A program made the position numbers and the translations under genes. Positions 35,846 to 45,372 of a DNA stretch of 64,000 bases are shown here, piece after piece. The notes under the pieces were generated by a model. That model made no database searches. It worked only from the letters and a program-made list of their open reading frames with translations, and was not told the origin of the DNA. Position 1 is the stretch's first letter. Every line of letters starts with the position of its first letter. The stretch lies in NCBI GenBank assembly GCA_020719945.1, contig DYPL01000001.1, forward strand, positions 3,528 through 67,527. The letters are read 5' to 3'. This stretch comes from Turneriella parva. GTDB lineage: Bacteria > Spirochaetota > Leptospiria > Turneriellales > Turneriellaceae.

Positions 35846-36913
35846 ATGAAACAATTATCCGAGGTGAACGTGAAGAGCATTGAGCCACTGCTTTCCCCGG
35901 CAGATATTCTGGCAGAGTATCCTTTGCCAGACACTCTAGCCAACCAGATTTTCCAGAGCCGGGAAACTATTAAAAATATTCTCCGTGGCAATGATACCAG
36001 ACTTCTCGCAATCGTAGGACCCTGCTCTATCCATGATACTACGGCTGCCGTTGAGTATGCCCAAAAATTAAAAAAAATATCCGACGAAGTCAAAGACACG
36101 GTCTTTATCGTTATGCGCGTATACTTTGAAAAACCACGCACTACAATTGGCTGGAAGGGACTCATAACAGATCCCCAGGTAGACGGCCGCGACGATATTG
36201 CAACAGGTTTACGGGTGGCACGCAAGCTGCTGCTCCATATTGCAGAGATTGGTCTGTCCTCTGCAACCGAATTTCTCGATCCGATAGTGCCGCAATATAT
36301 CTCTGACCTTGTTTCCTGGGCTGCCATTGGAGCGCGCACCACCGAATCCCAGACGCACAGACAAATGGCGAGCGGACTTTCCATGCCGGTGGGATACAAA
36401 AATTCCACCGATGGCAATACGCAGGTAGCCATTGACGCCATGATTTCATCCCGCGCTGAGCACAGTTTTCTGGGCATTGATCACTCTGGCCGAACAGCAA
36501 TAATACGCACCAGTGGAAATCCATACGGACATTTAATTCTGCGCGGCGGGCACAATCTTACCAATTACCATCCGGAATCGATAGAAGAAGCGGCGGATGC
36601 TCTGCGAAAGGCCAATCTGGAGCCGTTTATTATGGTGGATTGTTCGCACGCCAACTCGCGGAAAAAATACGAAAAGCAGGAAGATGTCTGGAATAATATC
36701 ATTGAACAGCGCCTGGCCGGAAACAAAAACCTGATAGGCATGATGCTCGAGTCAAACTTATTTCCAGGAAACCAGTCCTTGCCTCCGGTGCTTCACACCA
36801 ATGTACTCAACGAACTCAAATATGGAGTGTCCATAACGGACGCCTGCGTTGGCTGGGAAACTACAGAAGAACTGCTGCGCACTGCAGATAAAAAACTCAA
36901 AACCGTTCAGTAA
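35846..36913 (+). CDS. 3-deoxy-7-phosphoheptulonate synthase, class I
   Basis: DAHP synthase, the entry step of aromatic amino-acid synthesis (PEP + erythrose 4-phosphate). The 355 aa carry [10 protein letters not shown], the segment [20 protein letters not shown], then [16 protein letters not shown] and [15 protein letters not shown], as in AroF/AroG/AroH. Which feedback isoform it is cannot be told by eye. Shine-Dalgarno AAGAGGAAA precedes the ATG. The next gene starts directly after the stop. Confidence 0.95.
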   Translation: [355 protein letters not shown]

Positions 36914-37975
36914 ATGCCCAGAGAAATTGCCCATGCCCTGTTCGCCAAACGAATCTGCCGGCATGGGTCGTTTCGCTCTGATTGTACAGGCGAATTTCTG
37001 CACTCTGCGGTATTTGGCTCGCTGCTGCCAGATCTTCTCTACTACGATATTCCGGCATCGAATCCTCCGGGAGTGAGTATGGCGGATGCATTGCACGGCA
37101 AAAACGGAGATCCTGTATTTTTATTCATTCGCACTGCTGCGGGCATTCTGAGTTCAACCCAAAACCAGGTGGATATTTTCGGTCACCAATTTTCACAAAG
37201 AGAAAAGTCTCTGGCTAAGGCATGGTTGGCTGGCTATATTTCTCATGCAGCGCTGGACATTACTCTGCACCCGGCGGTGTATTCAATGAGTGGAAATTAT
37301 TATCATCCCAACAGGGAACAGCGGCGGGAGGCAGTGAAGACACATCGACTCATAGAGACTGCTCTCGATCTGTTTGTTCTGGGCAACAAGGAAACGCCGC
37401 GCGAGTTTATCCGCAGGGAGATTCTCTACCCAAAAAACAAAGACAAATCGTTTCTGCTCCTGTATTACGCGGCTTCGCTTGCGGGCTTCGCAGGTGTGCG
37501 GGGCAAAGAAGAAAAAGAGTTCAGGGGAAAGTGGGTGCAAACCGTTAGGAGCGCACTTGCAAAAATGCAATTCTACAGCAGGCTTTTTAGCCAGATAGAT
37601 GCAGCTTCGATACGCAAGCACGTCAATAAAATGGTGCCGCCATCATTACACAGCGATATAGCCTTGTTTTATCCAAATCTTTTGTATCGCGATTATTCGC
37701 TTCTGCCGGGTGCGTTTTTGCCAGAAAAAGTTTCTTCCTATGTAGATCCAGTTTCGGGAGAAACCAGAGCGATAAGTTTTTGGAGAGCGTACAAAAGTGC
37801 TTACAGGCTGGCCCTGCAGATGATGCGCGAATGTAATCTTTTGGCAAGGGGAGCTAGCCTGCCGCCCTCTGCATTTTTGCTGCAGGATGTATCTCTCAAT
37901 AACGGTCGCTCTAAAATTCCAGTTGATGCCATGAGGCATTTTCATCCAGTAAACTTAGAAGGCAGAGCTCCATGA
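36914..37975 (+). CDS. zinc-dependent phospholipase C-like protein
   Basis: A 353-aa protein with the pattern of the zinc-dependent PLC / S1-P1-like fold. It has an N-terminal HALFA, FGSLLPDLLYYD, the segment AWLAGYISHAALDITLHP and KTHRLIETALDLFVLG, which supply histidines and acidic ligands for a trinuclear zinc site. No signal peptide is seen. Family members in many bacteria are of unknown substrate. Overlaps coaC by 4 nt. Confidence 0.65.
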   Translation: MPREIAHALFAKRICRHGSFRSDCTGEFLHSAVFGSLLPDLLYYDIPASNPPGVSMADALHGKNGDPVFLFIRTAAGILSSTQNQVDIFGHQFSQREKSLAKAWLAGYISHAALDITLHPAVYSMSGNYYHPNREQRREAVKTHRLIETALDLFVLGNKETPREFIRREILYPKNKDKSFLLLYYAASLAGFAGVRGKEEKEFRGKWVQTVRSALAKMQFYSRLFSQIDAASIRKHVNKMVPPSLHSDIALFYPNLLYRDYSLLPGAFLPEKVSSYVDPVSGETRAISFWRAYKSAYRLALQMMRECNLLARGASLPPSAFLLQDVSLNNGRSKIPVDAMRHFHPVNLEGRAP

Positions 37976-38511
37976 AAAAACTGACAATCCTTGTTGGCGT
38001 AACTGCCTCCATAGCAATTTACCGCTCCGCTGATATAGTCCGCGAACTCACCAAGCGCGGCCATTCTGTGCGGGTGGCCATGACGAGAACCGCAGCTTTA
38101 TGGATCTCTCCTGTTATTTTTTCTGCTCTGTCTTCGCATTCTGTCTATACCGAGGATAATCATAAAGAGGACGGGATGCCTCACATAGAGATTCGGGATA
38201 ATCTGGATCTCTTTATTACGGCCCCGGCTACAGCAGATTTTATTTCCCGCGCTGCGGCTGGCCATGCAGACGATATATTAACCGCAACCCTGTTATCTTA
38301 CAGCGGCCCCCGCTGGATCGCTCCTTCGATGAATCCCAATATGTTCAGGCATCCGGCTACGCAAAAGAATATTGACATGCTTGAAAGCTATGGCTACAAA
38401 ATCCTTTCGCCAGCTGACGGAGAAGCCGTGTGTGGCGATAACGGCGAAGGCAAGATGATGTCGGTTCAGGATATTTTATCAGCTATAGAGGATTTTGCAG
38501 CGCATGGCTAA
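37972..38511 (+). CDS. coaC: phosphopantothenoylcysteine decarboxylase (CoaC)
   Basis: FMN flavoprotein that makes 4'-phosphopantetheine in coenzyme A synthesis, 179 aa. The catalytic histidine is in MPHIEI, the PxMNxxM motif is APSMNPNMF and the substrate clamp is ADGEAVCGDNGEGKM. Most bacteria have a fused CoaBC; the CoaB ligase half is absent here, so it is encoded elsewhere or replaced. PanB of the same pathway is 3 kb downstream. Confidence 0.8.
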   Translation: MKKLTILVGVTASIAIYRSADIVRELTKRGHSVRVAMTRTAALWISPVIFSALSSHSVYTEDNHKEDGMPHIEIRDNLDLFITAPATADFISRAAAGHADDILTATLLSYSGPRWIAPSMNPNMFRHPATQKNIDMLESYGYKILSPADGEAVCGDNGEGKMMSVQDILSAIEDFAAHG

Positions 38512-39430
38512 AACAAAAAAAAAATCTAAAAAGCTGTCCCATATACTGGAATATATTCTGGTTAAAATTCTCTACGTCAAAATCTCTTTGTTCCCTTTTT
38601 CATCTTTGAATGCTGTTGCCCGCTTTCTCGTTTTTATTCTTGGTCCATTGTTAAGTGCCCAAAAGAAAAGAATTCAGGACAACCTTGCTTTTGCCTATCC
38701 AGAATTACAGGGAATAGAAAGGAAACAGTTTATCCAAAATAATCTCGTGCACAATTTCCGCGTTTTTTTGGAAGTAAGCCATGCCAAAAAATTTAGCAAT
38801 GCCGATTTTACGCTCAGCAAGGTATACCCCGATCAAGAAAGCTCCATAGAAATATTTCTAAATCGTAGCCGACCCCTCATTGTCATAGAAGGTCATTTTG
38901 GCAACTGGGAGATTCCCGTAGCCTTTGTATCTGCTCGTGGTGCCTTTGTGAAGTTCGCGGCCAAGCACATGCGCAATCCATACGTCGATGCGTTTACCTC
39001 CAAGCTTCGTGAAAATTATGGGGGCGAACTCATTTATCTGGAACAGTCCCTGCAATTGATGCGGGCACTCAAGGGAAATGGAACGATCGGTCTGGTGGCA
39101 GACCAGGATGCGGGAAGAAACGGAGAGTTCGTTCCATTCTTTGGCAGGCAGGCTTCCACGTTTGCTGGCCCGGGCTCCCTTGCGTATTCTTCCAATGCGG
39201 ATGTGATTCTCGTCACGAGTATTTACGAGAGCAAAGGGCGGTATCGTTTCAGCTCCAGAATTGTTTACCAAGGACTGGCACGCGAAGAATTTCCCGATAT
39301 TGAAACGGCCACAAAGGCAATAACGCAAAAATGGGTAGCTATCCTGGAAGAAGAAGTTCGCAAAAACCCTGAACAATATTTCTGGGTGCACAGGCGCTGG
39401 AAGACGAGACCGCCGGGAGAAAAGCCTTGA
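38504..39430 (+). CDS. LpxL/HtrB-type lysophospholipid (lipid A) acyltransferase
   Basis: Membrane-associated acyltransferase of 308 aa. A hydrophobic N-terminal anchor follows a lysine-rich start. The catalytic motif is IEGHFGNWEI (HxxxxE, near residue 130). LVADQDAGRNGEFVPFFGRQAS and the closing EQYFWVHRRWKTRP are typical of late lipid A acyltransferases. ATG at 38504 lies inside the end of coaC. Coupled to the DUF374 acyltransferase that follows. Confidence 0.85.
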   Translation: MAKTKKKSKKLSHILEYILVKILYVKISLFPFSSLNAVARFLVFILGPLLSAQKKRIQDNLAFAYPELQGIERKQFIQNNLVHNFRVFLEVSHAKKFSNADFTLSKVYPDQESSIEIFLNRSRPLIVIEGHFGNWEIPVAFVSARGAFVKFAAKHMRNPYVDAFTSKLRENYGGELIYLEQSLQLMRALKGNGTIGLVADQDAGRNGEFVPFFGRQASTFAGPGSLAYSSNADVILVTSIYESKGRYRFSSRIVYQGLAREEFPDIETATKAITQKWVAILEEEVRKNPEQYFWVHRRWKTRPPGEKP

Positions 39431-40101
39431 AATCCCTGCTTGCCTGGCTGGTGCCCCGATTTTTAAAATTTCTGATCGTGTCTATTGGCAGCACCGTCCG
39501 CCCTGTAATTGTGGAAGGAGAGGATGTTTTTAGAGATTTGCTTGCAAACCGGCGAAGCGTGATATTTTCTTTTTGGCATAATCGGATTTTTTATGCAGCG
39601 TACTTTATATACAGTAGATTATTTCGCAAGGGATACCCGCTCATGGCCCTCATCAGCCAGTCCAAAGATGGAAAGCTGATTGCGCGTGTTGTGGAGCTGT
39701 GGGGAGGTAAGGTTGCCCGGGGATCTACATCCAAAGGCGGAAAAGAAGCGATGTTCCAGATGCTTCGTGCCATTCGTAAAGAAGGGTATTCTGTGGTTAC
39801 AACCCCGGATGGACCGCGCGGTCCCAAATATCATTTTCAAGAGGGAACTATTGCGCTGGCTCAGATGACGGGGATAGAAATTATTCCGGTCACGTTTTCG
39901 GCAGAAAAATACTGGCAGTTGCGGTCCTGGGATTCCTTTATTATCCCAAAACCATTTTCAAAAATATATGTTTCATTTTTGCCGCCCATCCGCGTTGATA
40001 GAGACTTAACGCCAGAGAATTTTGAAAATATTCGGAAGCAGACAGAATCGATCATGGTGGAACAATCGACCCGCATTGATTCCATGTGGAATGCAAAATA
40101 G
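39427..40101 (+). CDS. DUF374 lysophospholipid acyltransferase
   Basis: A 224-aa protein with FSFWHNRIFY, SQSKDGKLIARVVELWGGKVARGS, a KEGYSVVTTPDGPRGP block and IIPVTFSAEKYW, the pattern of DUF374 proteins found beside lipid A genes. Start is a TTG at 39427 that overlaps the stop of the preceding acyltransferase. The pair suggests successive acyl transfers to lipid A or a related glycolipid; this is inference. Confidence 0.85.
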   Translation: MKSLLAWLVPRFLKFLIVSIGSTVRPVIVEGEDVFRDLLANRRSVIFSFWHNRIFYAAYFIYSRLFRKGYPLMALISQSKDGKLIARVVELWGGKVARGSTSKGGKEAMFQMLRAIRKEGYSVVTTPDGPRGPKYHFQEGTIALAQMTGIEIIPVTFSAEKYWQLRSWDSFIIPKPFSKIYVSFLPPIRVDRDLTPENFENIRKQTESIMVEQSTRIDSMWNAK

Positions 40102-40139
40102 ACTTTTCTCAAAGGCAGGCATGGTCGATACTCTAACGG

Positions 40140-40817
40140 ATGCCTAGGAGTCTTCTGTTGACGGTTCTTTTTTTTCTGCTTTCCAGCGGAGCGCACGCTC
40201 AGCTGCGGCTCGATTACTATTATGATCAATCCGAAATGTATACAAAGTTTTCAGATTGGATCCCAAAGCGCCTGCATCAATGGCACCCCCAGCATGTAGA
40301 AGATTTTTTTTTGTTATACAGTCTCAATCAAATTTATGGCGAACAGGATTTGCTTCGGAATATTTATTTTCTCGAAATTGCTCTTCAGAAAAGATTTCGT
40401 CACCCATCACAGGCACTCGCAAAAATTGAAACTCCCGAGGAGTATCATAAATACAGGCTAATGATATTCATGCATATCAATCTGAAGATAATGCGCTCTT
40501 ACCTGCGCCTCGGATCTCTTTACGACAAGCGACATTTATATTTTTATAACCTCGATTTTGCAGATGAATTGAAAGAATCTTTTGCTGTTGCAGAGGTATA
40601 CTATAAAAAATCGATTCCTTACTGGTTAAAGGCAGTTGAATACGCGGAAGAAGCGTCCGAATATAATTTTGAGCTCGACATGGGACCGCTGGAATCTATC
40701 CGCTACGAAATCATGACGGGCGATATTGATTTTTCTGAGTATACGGCGAATCATCTCGAAAAGCTGAAAGAAAAACAAGAAGCCGTTGATGCATTTCTTC
40801 AGGAAATGAATCCGTGA
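40140..40817 (+). CDS. secreted hypothetical protein
   Basis: A 225-aa protein with a signal peptide (LLLTVLFFLLSSGAHA, cleavage after residue 20). The mature part is helical and rich in Tyr, Leu and Glu, TPR-like in feel (EVYYKKSIPYWLKAVEYAEEA) without a clear domain. The preceding sequence has only a weak AGGC. It overlaps the FolK-PanB start by 4 nt. Not recognised. Confidence 0.65.
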   Translation: MPRSLLLTVLFFLLSSGAHAQLRLDYYYDQSEMYTKFSDWIPKRLHQWHPQHVEDFFLLYSLNQIYGEQDLLRNIYFLEIALQKRFRHPSQALAKIETPEEYHKYRLMIFMHINLKIMRSYLRLGSLYDKRHLYFYNLDFADELKESFAVAEVYYKKSIPYWLKAVEYAEEASEYNFELDMGPLESIRYEIMTGDIDFSEYTANHLEKLKEKQEAVDAFLQEMNP

Positions 40818-42058
40818 AACAGGATTATATTCTCGTTCTGGGCAGCAACCTAGGGAACCGGCTGGAGAATATTCGTACAGCGATGGAACTGGTTGCTTCC
40901 GCCAGTGTTTCCATTCTGGCCAATGTCCCTCCCTTTTCTACCTCCCCGATACTTGTGCACGACCAGCCAATGTTTATGAACGCGGGAGTGTTGGTTCAGA
41001 CAGACCTTGATCCCCTGCCATTGATGCAGATTACGCAGGACATAGAATCTCGGATGGGAAGAAAAAAACGGTTTCGGTATGGCCCGCGTGAAATTGACAT
41101 AGATATAGTATGGTGGAGCAAGGGGCTTTTTACGTCACAGGATTTATCCATCCCCCATCCAGAAAACAGTGCTCGTTTCTGGGTGAGAAAAATTCTTTCC
41201 ACCCTTGCTCCGGAAAAAACTGATCCGGTTACAGGAATTTTATACAGGGATGTATCTCGCATGAGTATTCAAAAAATTACAGACTTTGAAAAAAAGAAAA
41301 AAACAGGCGAAAAGATTTCCATGCTTACCGTATACGATTACAGCATGGCCAGACTTCTCGCGCAAACGAGTGTTGATACCATTTTGGTGGGAGACTCGCT
41401 CGGAAACGTTATTCAGGGTAATACCGATACCCTTTCTGTATCATTGGATGATATGGTTTATCATGGCAGGTCTGTTCGCCGAGCTATACCAGATAAGTTC
41501 ATTACTATAGATATGCCTTTCTTAACATATCAGGTAAGTAACGAAGAAGCCATTCGCAATGCGGGGCTATTGCTCTCAAAAACAGGGGCAGATGCTGTGA
41601 AGCTGGAAGGTGCTGGTCGATTTGTGAAAACAATCAACCTTTTAACCGAAACCGGAATTCCAGTTATGGGACACTTGGGCTTAACCCCTCAATCTGTTCA
41701 TCAACTGGGGGGCTACCGAATACAGGGAAAGACAATCGAGGCTCGGTCGAGGATTATTTCCGATGCAAAAGAAATAGAAGATGCCGGAGCTTTTGCTCTT
41801 GTGTTGGAAATGGTTCCCGCAGAACTGGCCAAAGAAGTTGCACAATCTCTTTCCATACCTGTGATTGGGATAGGAGCAGGACCAGATACAGATGGCCAGG
41901 TGCTCGTGTTTCACGATTACTTGGGATTAATACGCGACTTTCGCCCTTCCTTTGCACGCGCTTACGATCACCTTGCAGAGAGGATTCATATTGCCACAGA
42001 AAAATATTGTGAGGACGTACGCACGGGCCATTTTCCTTCTAAAGATGAATACCACTGA
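40814..42058 (+). CDS. fused FolK (HPPK) - PanB protein
   Basis: A single 414-aa frame with two complete enzymes. Residues 1-148 are 6-hydroxymethyl-7,8-dihydropterin pyrophosphokinase (VLGSNLGNRLENI, RYGPREIDIDIVWW), a step in folate synthesis. Residues 150-414 are ketopantoate hydroxymethyltransferase (MLTVYDYSMARLL, VGDSLGNVIQG, KLEGAG, MGHLGLTPQS, IGIGAGPDTDGQVLVFHD), which uses methylene-tetrahydrofolate in pantothenate synthesis. There is no linker. An internal ATG at 41261 could also give free PanB. I know of no standard FolK-PanB fusion. Confidence 0.88.
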   Translation: MKQDYILVLGSNLGNRLENIRTAMELVASASVSILANVPPFSTSPILVHDQPMFMNAGVLVQTDLDPLPLMQITQDIESRMGRKKRFRYGPREIDIDIVWWSKGLFTSQDLSIPHPENSARFWVRKILSTLAPEKTDPVTGILYRDVSRMSIQKITDFEKKKKTGEKISMLTVYDYSMARLLAQTSVDTILVGDSLGNVIQGNTDTLSVSLDDMVYHGRSVRRAIPDKFITIDMPFLTYQVSNEEAIRNAGLLLSKTGADAVKLEGAGRFVKTINLLTETGIPVMGHLGLTPQSVHQLGGYRIQGKTIEARSRIISDAKEIEDAGAFALVLEMVPAELAKEVAQSLSIPVIGIGAGPDTDGQVLVFHDYLGLIRDFRPSFARAYDHLAERIHIATEKYCEDVRTGHFPSKDEYH

Positions 42059-42305
42059 TGCTGTTGTTTATATTGTAGAATGCGCCGATGGCAGTTTCTA
42101 CACGGGAGCCACTAAAAATCTGGAAAAAAGAATTCATGCGCATAATGAGGGGAAAGGAGCTAAATATACTCGCACCCGCCTTCCCGTCCGGCTTGTCTAT
42201 TCCGAAATACTGGAAGATTACAATGCGGCGTTGCGCAGGGAAAAAGCCCTCCAAAAGCTTTCGCGACGGCAGAAAGAAAGACTTATTGACCATAAGTTGT
42301 CATAG
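42045..42305 (+). CDS. GIY-YIG nuclease-superfamily protein (YhbQ-like)
   Basis: An 86-aa stand-alone GIY-YIG domain. VVYIVECADGSFYTGATKNLEKRIHAHNEGKGAKYTR carries the split motif (VYI..TGAT), the catalytic Arg and the conserved YTR. RREKALQKLSRRQKERLI supplies the Glu and basic C-terminus. ATG at 42045 overlaps the end of the FolK-PanB gene by 14 nt. Family roles in DNA repair are poorly defined. Confidence 0.85.
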   Translation: MNTTDAVVYIVECADGSFYTGATKNLEKRIHAHNEGKGAKYTRTRLPVRLVYSEILEDYNAALRREKALQKLSRRQKERLIDHKLS

Positions 42306-42438
42306 GGTCCAGTTTCTGTTTTGGCAATAGAATAATCGTTTGGGCTGTTAGCCCTGCCTGGGTAAGGCTGCCCCTCGCATGCTGCAACTTCAAAAAGAAT
42401 GCTGTTGACACCATGACTCACTATCCCGATGTGGATTT
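42306..42438 (+). promoter_or_regulatory. leader region of rpmI-rplT
   Basis: A 133-nt gap before rpmI. It holds a GGGCT-GTT-AGCCC hairpin (42342-42354) and a TTGACA at 42405-42410 without a convincing -10. L20 represses its own operon through leader RNA in several bacteria; whether this region does so is open. infC, which usually precedes rpmI, is absent. The ATG has only a weak GTGGA before it. Confidence 0.3.
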
Positions 42439-42636
42439 ATGCCAAAGATCAAAACAAATCGTTCTGCCGCCAAACGCTTTAAAGTTAGCAGTAGTGGCCG
42501 TCTCAAGCGCAGCAAGGCATTCAAAAATCACATCCTGACTAAAAAGCGCTCAAAGCGCAAAGCTGATCTGGCACAGTCAGTTATGGTTCATGAATCCGAT
42601 GAAAAGCGCATGCAGCGGATGCTCGTAATGCGGTAA
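42439..42636 (+). CDS. rpmI: 50S ribosomal protein L35
   Basis: A 65-aa very basic protein: [31 protein letters not shown] is typical of L35. Separated by 16 nt from rplT, with which it is always paired. Confidence 0.96.
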   Translation: MPKIKTNRSAAKRFKVSSSGRLKRSKAFKNHILTKKRSKRKADLAQSVMVHESDEKRMQRMLVMR

Positions 42637-42652
42637 TGAACAGGAGACAACC

Positions 42653-43003
42653 ATGCGTGCCGTAAACGGAACTATTCGTAAAAACAGAAGAATTAAGCTT
42701 TTAAAACGTGCCAAGGGCTTCCGTGCGGGTCGCGGCGTACTTTTCCGTACAGCCAAAGACTCCGTAATGAAAGCCGGACTCAACGCTTTCCGCGACCGTC
42801 GACTCAAAAAGAGAGATTTTCGTTCACTCTGGATCGTTCGCCTCAATGCAGCCGTTCGTCCTGAGGGACTCAGCTACTCTCGTTTTATCAACGGACTCAA
42901 GAAAGCAAATATTGACCTGAACCGCAAGGTTCTCAGCGAAATGGCCATCCATAATCCGGATGCCTTTAAGCAGGTTGTTGCCAAAGCAAAAGCTGCCCTC
43001 TAA
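42653..43003 (+). CDS. rplT: 50S ribosomal protein L20
   Basis: A 116-aa RNA-binding protein needed early in large-subunit assembly. [31 protein letters not shown], the [22 protein letters not shown] segment and [23 protein letters not shown] match L20 closely. AACAGGAG precedes the ATG. Confidence 0.97.
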   Translation: MRAVNGTIRKNRRIKLLKRAKGFRAGRGVLFRTAKDSVMKAGLNAFRDRRLKKRDFRSLWIVRLNAAVRPEGLSYSRFINGLKKANIDLNRKVLSEMAIHNPDAFKQVVAKAKAAL

Positions 43004-43006
43004 GAG

Positions 43007-43372
43007 TTAAATCTCTTCTACCTCGTGGTCTTCCCGGTCCGGATGCTTTAAATCAAATTCGGATTGGGAGACAAAGTGAAAAAACTTTTCGAGCCTTGCC
43101 AGTTGAAACACATTCTGTATTTTAGGCTGGGCTCCGAAAAGCATCATTGTTTGTCCTTGGTTTTTAGCCTCATTCAAGACTTTTATCAAAACGCCCAGTC
43201 CGGACGAGTCTACATATTCAACACTCGATAAATTGATTCCTACGGATTTTTCGGAGTTCCCCTTCAGGATTTTCACAAAGTTAATTTCAAAGTCTTCAGC
43301 CTGGATAATATCGAGTCTGCCAGAGGGAATTACTTCCAGTGCGTTAGTTCGGTGGATTATTTTAAAGTTCAT
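43007..43372 (-). CDS. STAS-domain anti-sigma factor antagonist
   Basis: A 121-aa SpoIIAA-like protein. The phospho-switch VEYVDSSGLGVLIKVL contains Ser56/Ser57. In partner-switching systems such a protein is phosphorylated by an anti-sigma kinase and dephosphorylated by a PP2C phosphatase; neither is nearby. Ends in an acidic tail. AGGA 7 nt before the ATG. Convergent with rplT. Confidence 0.88.
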   Translation of the reverse strand: MNFKIIHRTNALEVIPSGRLDIIQAEDFEINFVKILKGNSEKSVGINLSSVEYVDSSGLGVLIKVLNEAKNQGQTMMLFGAQPKIQNVFQLARLEKFFHFVSQSEFDLKHPDREDHEVEEI

Positions 43373-43558
43373 AACTGAGTCCTGACAAAGAATAGATTGG
43401 GGAGCCCTGATACTTTGTAACCCCGAATGAAAGCGTCAACCTGTTTCCACATATTCCGGAAGAACCTGCATAATAAGCCAACTGAACACTCTTCAAATAA
43501 TCTGAGATTCTATAGAAAATCACTTTACGCCAAAAACAGAAAACCGGGAATATATTAC

Positions 43559-44911
43559 ATGTTCTTTCTGCGGCGGTTTTTCGCCATTCCTGCATTATTC
43601 TTGTCGGGCTTTCTCTCTTTGCAGGCCAATCCCGAAAAAATTCGCGAGGCAATCAACGAGGGCCGAGATAAAAAAATTATTGAGGACTGGAAGGCCGTCC
43701 TGGAACAGCGCGATGAGCTGTGGGTATATCTGGAAGAGCTGCTCAAGAAAGAAGGTCATTCCCTATTGCGGCGGCATGTAATGCGCGATGCTCTTGTTGC
43801 GGAGGAAAAAATTAATTTTTCTCCGGAGACATTTAGCATCGTCGTAAGCCTGGAGACAAAGTCATTGCTTGCCAAAAAAGAAGCCCACGATGATCAGGAC
43901 ATAGAGGCCATTCTAAATCTGTTGACTATTATTGACCAGAAAAATCTGACCAGTAATTTCTACGACGTAATTCCGTTTACTGCCTATCCGCTGACAGATA
44001 TCCGCAGGCGTGCTTACCAGACTCTGGCAGTTCTAAACGACGACCGCATGTACCCAATTATTATGGATATGGCAACTTCAGAAAATTCCATAGAACGGAT
44101 TTATGCACTGGATGCTCTGTATTTTATTAAAGATGACAGAACGGTTCCTCTTCTCATTAATTCTTTGAGTGATGAAAATAAATCTGTGCGATTTTTTGCC
44201 CTTAGAACGCTGGATGAAATGCAGCGCTTGGAAGTTATTCCTCAATTCATAAAAATTGTCACTAACGATACGAATAACGAAGTACGGGTTAAGGCAATAC
44301 AGGTGCTAACCTCGATGAAGGCGAGACAGGCAATTCAGGTGATTGTTCGCACTCTGTCAGATCCGGATCCATCCGTGAAAGAAGCGGCATTGCGTTCATT
44401 AATGGAATTTAACAGTTCTGATACTGCCTATCCGATTTCAATGCAACTGGCACAAGAGAAGAACGATCATTTAAAACTGCTTGGCATTCAGGCTCTTCTC
44501 CACTTGAAATCGAGCGGTGGAATGGCGGGTCTCCAAAGCATTATAGAAAATGATGACAATGAAGAACTTATCGTGTGGGCAATTTATACCTCTGGGGTTC
44601 TGGCAGATTTTAGAGGCTTTGAAACCGTGCATAAAAATCTGAAGCATAAAAACGTTACTATTCGGGCAGAGACGGCACTGGCACTTGGCCGCTATGGAAA
44701 AAGAGAATCTGCGAACGACTTACTAGCTATACTTCGCGATAAAGACGAAGACTACTATGTTAAATCCGCCGCATTGGAAGCGATTCGATGGATAGATACA
44801 ACCGATTCTTATCACGATCTGTTTCTCCTCTCAAGAGAGCATAAAGACATGGCAATTCGAGAGAAGGCGGGAGAAATTCTTGGAGATCTTCTCAAGAAGA
44901 GGTTTGAATAA
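43559..44911 (+). CDS. secreted HEAT-repeat protein
   Basis: A 450-aa protein with a signal peptide (FFAIPALFLSGFLSLQA, cleavage about residue 20) and a solenoid of about eight HEAT repeats, for example SVRFFALRTLDEMQR, EVRVKAIQVLTSMKA and SVKEAALRSLMEFN. HEAT solenoids bind proteins; the partner is unknown. ATG at 43559 is chosen over an in-frame ATG at 43427 because the signal peptide starts there. Overlaps the next start by one base. Confidence 0.75.
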   Translation: MFFLRRFFAIPALFLSGFLSLQANPEKIREAINEGRDKKIIEDWKAVLEQRDELWVYLEELLKKEGHSLLRRHVMRDALVAEEKINFSPETFSIVVSLETKSLLAKKEAHDDQDIEAILNLLTIIDQKNLTSNFYDVIPFTAYPLTDIRRRAYQTLAVLNDDRMYPIIMDMATSENSIERIYALDALYFIKDDRTVPLLINSLSDENKSVRFFALRTLDEMQRLEVIPQFIKIVTNDTNNEVRVKAIQVLTSMKARQAIQVIVRTLSDPDPSVKEAALRSLMEFNSSDTAYPISMQLAQEKNDHLKLLGIQALLHLKSSGGMAGLQSIIENDDNEELIVWAIYTSGVLADFRGFETVHKNLKHKNVTIRAETALALGRYGKRESANDLLAILRDKDEDYYVKSAALEAIRWIDTTDSYHDLFLLSREHKDMAIREKAGEILGDLLKKRFE

Positions 44912-45372
44912 TGCAGGAAAAAGTTATTCCATTCTACTCTATACACTTTACTCACCAGGACCTATTAATCGAATCCTTAAAAACTATAGAAAAGAGAATT
45001 GGCAGGTATGACTATTTTTCCGCAGACACTCCGGCTGGTGAAGAGAAAGTTCGCTTTATAGGCTATTCAAAACTCACGAATCGAGCAGATCTTTTCCGGT
45101 ATCTGGAACGCATTGAGCGGGCCATACCGAACAGCTCCGTTGCCCTGTGGTTTTCAGTTGGCTATATTTCCATGCAGCAGGTAGTGTCGGCGTGGACGAC
45201 TTACCAGCCAGACAGAATCTTCTGCAACAAGGGATACTATCTAAAACAGGAAATGATGTGGAACGGAGAAACATTTTTGCCGCTGGCTCATGCGGGTAGC
45301 GAGTATAAACAGAAGGTTACTCAATTCTTCTTTCGTTCTTTGCACGCCTCTCTGATTGCGAAACTTCGCTGA
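44911..45372 (+). CDS. DUF4416-like hypothetical protein
   Basis: A 153-aa cytoplasmic protein. The start (LLIESLKTIEKRIGRYDYFSADTP) and end (RIFCNKGYYLKQEMMWNGETFLPLAH..) resemble DUF4416, a family of unknown function common in spirochaetes and deltaproteobacteria. The last 56 nt overlap the 3' end of tilS on the other strand. Confidence 0.55.
   Translation: MQEKVIPFYSIHFTHQDLLIESLKTIEKRIGRYDYFSADTPAGEEKVRFIGYSKLTNRADLFRYLERIERAIPNSSVALWFSVGYISMQQVVSAWTTYQPDRIFCNKGYYLKQEMMWNGETFLPLAHAGSEYKQKVTQFFFRSLHASLIAKLR

Noticed and set aside
35776-36477. Minus-strand frame of 233 codons
   Set aside because: Opposite the DAHP synthase gene, which is unmistakable. It also crosses the GH31 promoter.
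42425-42439. CCCGATGT 7 nt before rpmI as a sigma-28/leaderless start
   Set aside because: No -35 match, and a ribosomal protein gene is not expected in that regulon. The resemblance in spacing is probably chance.
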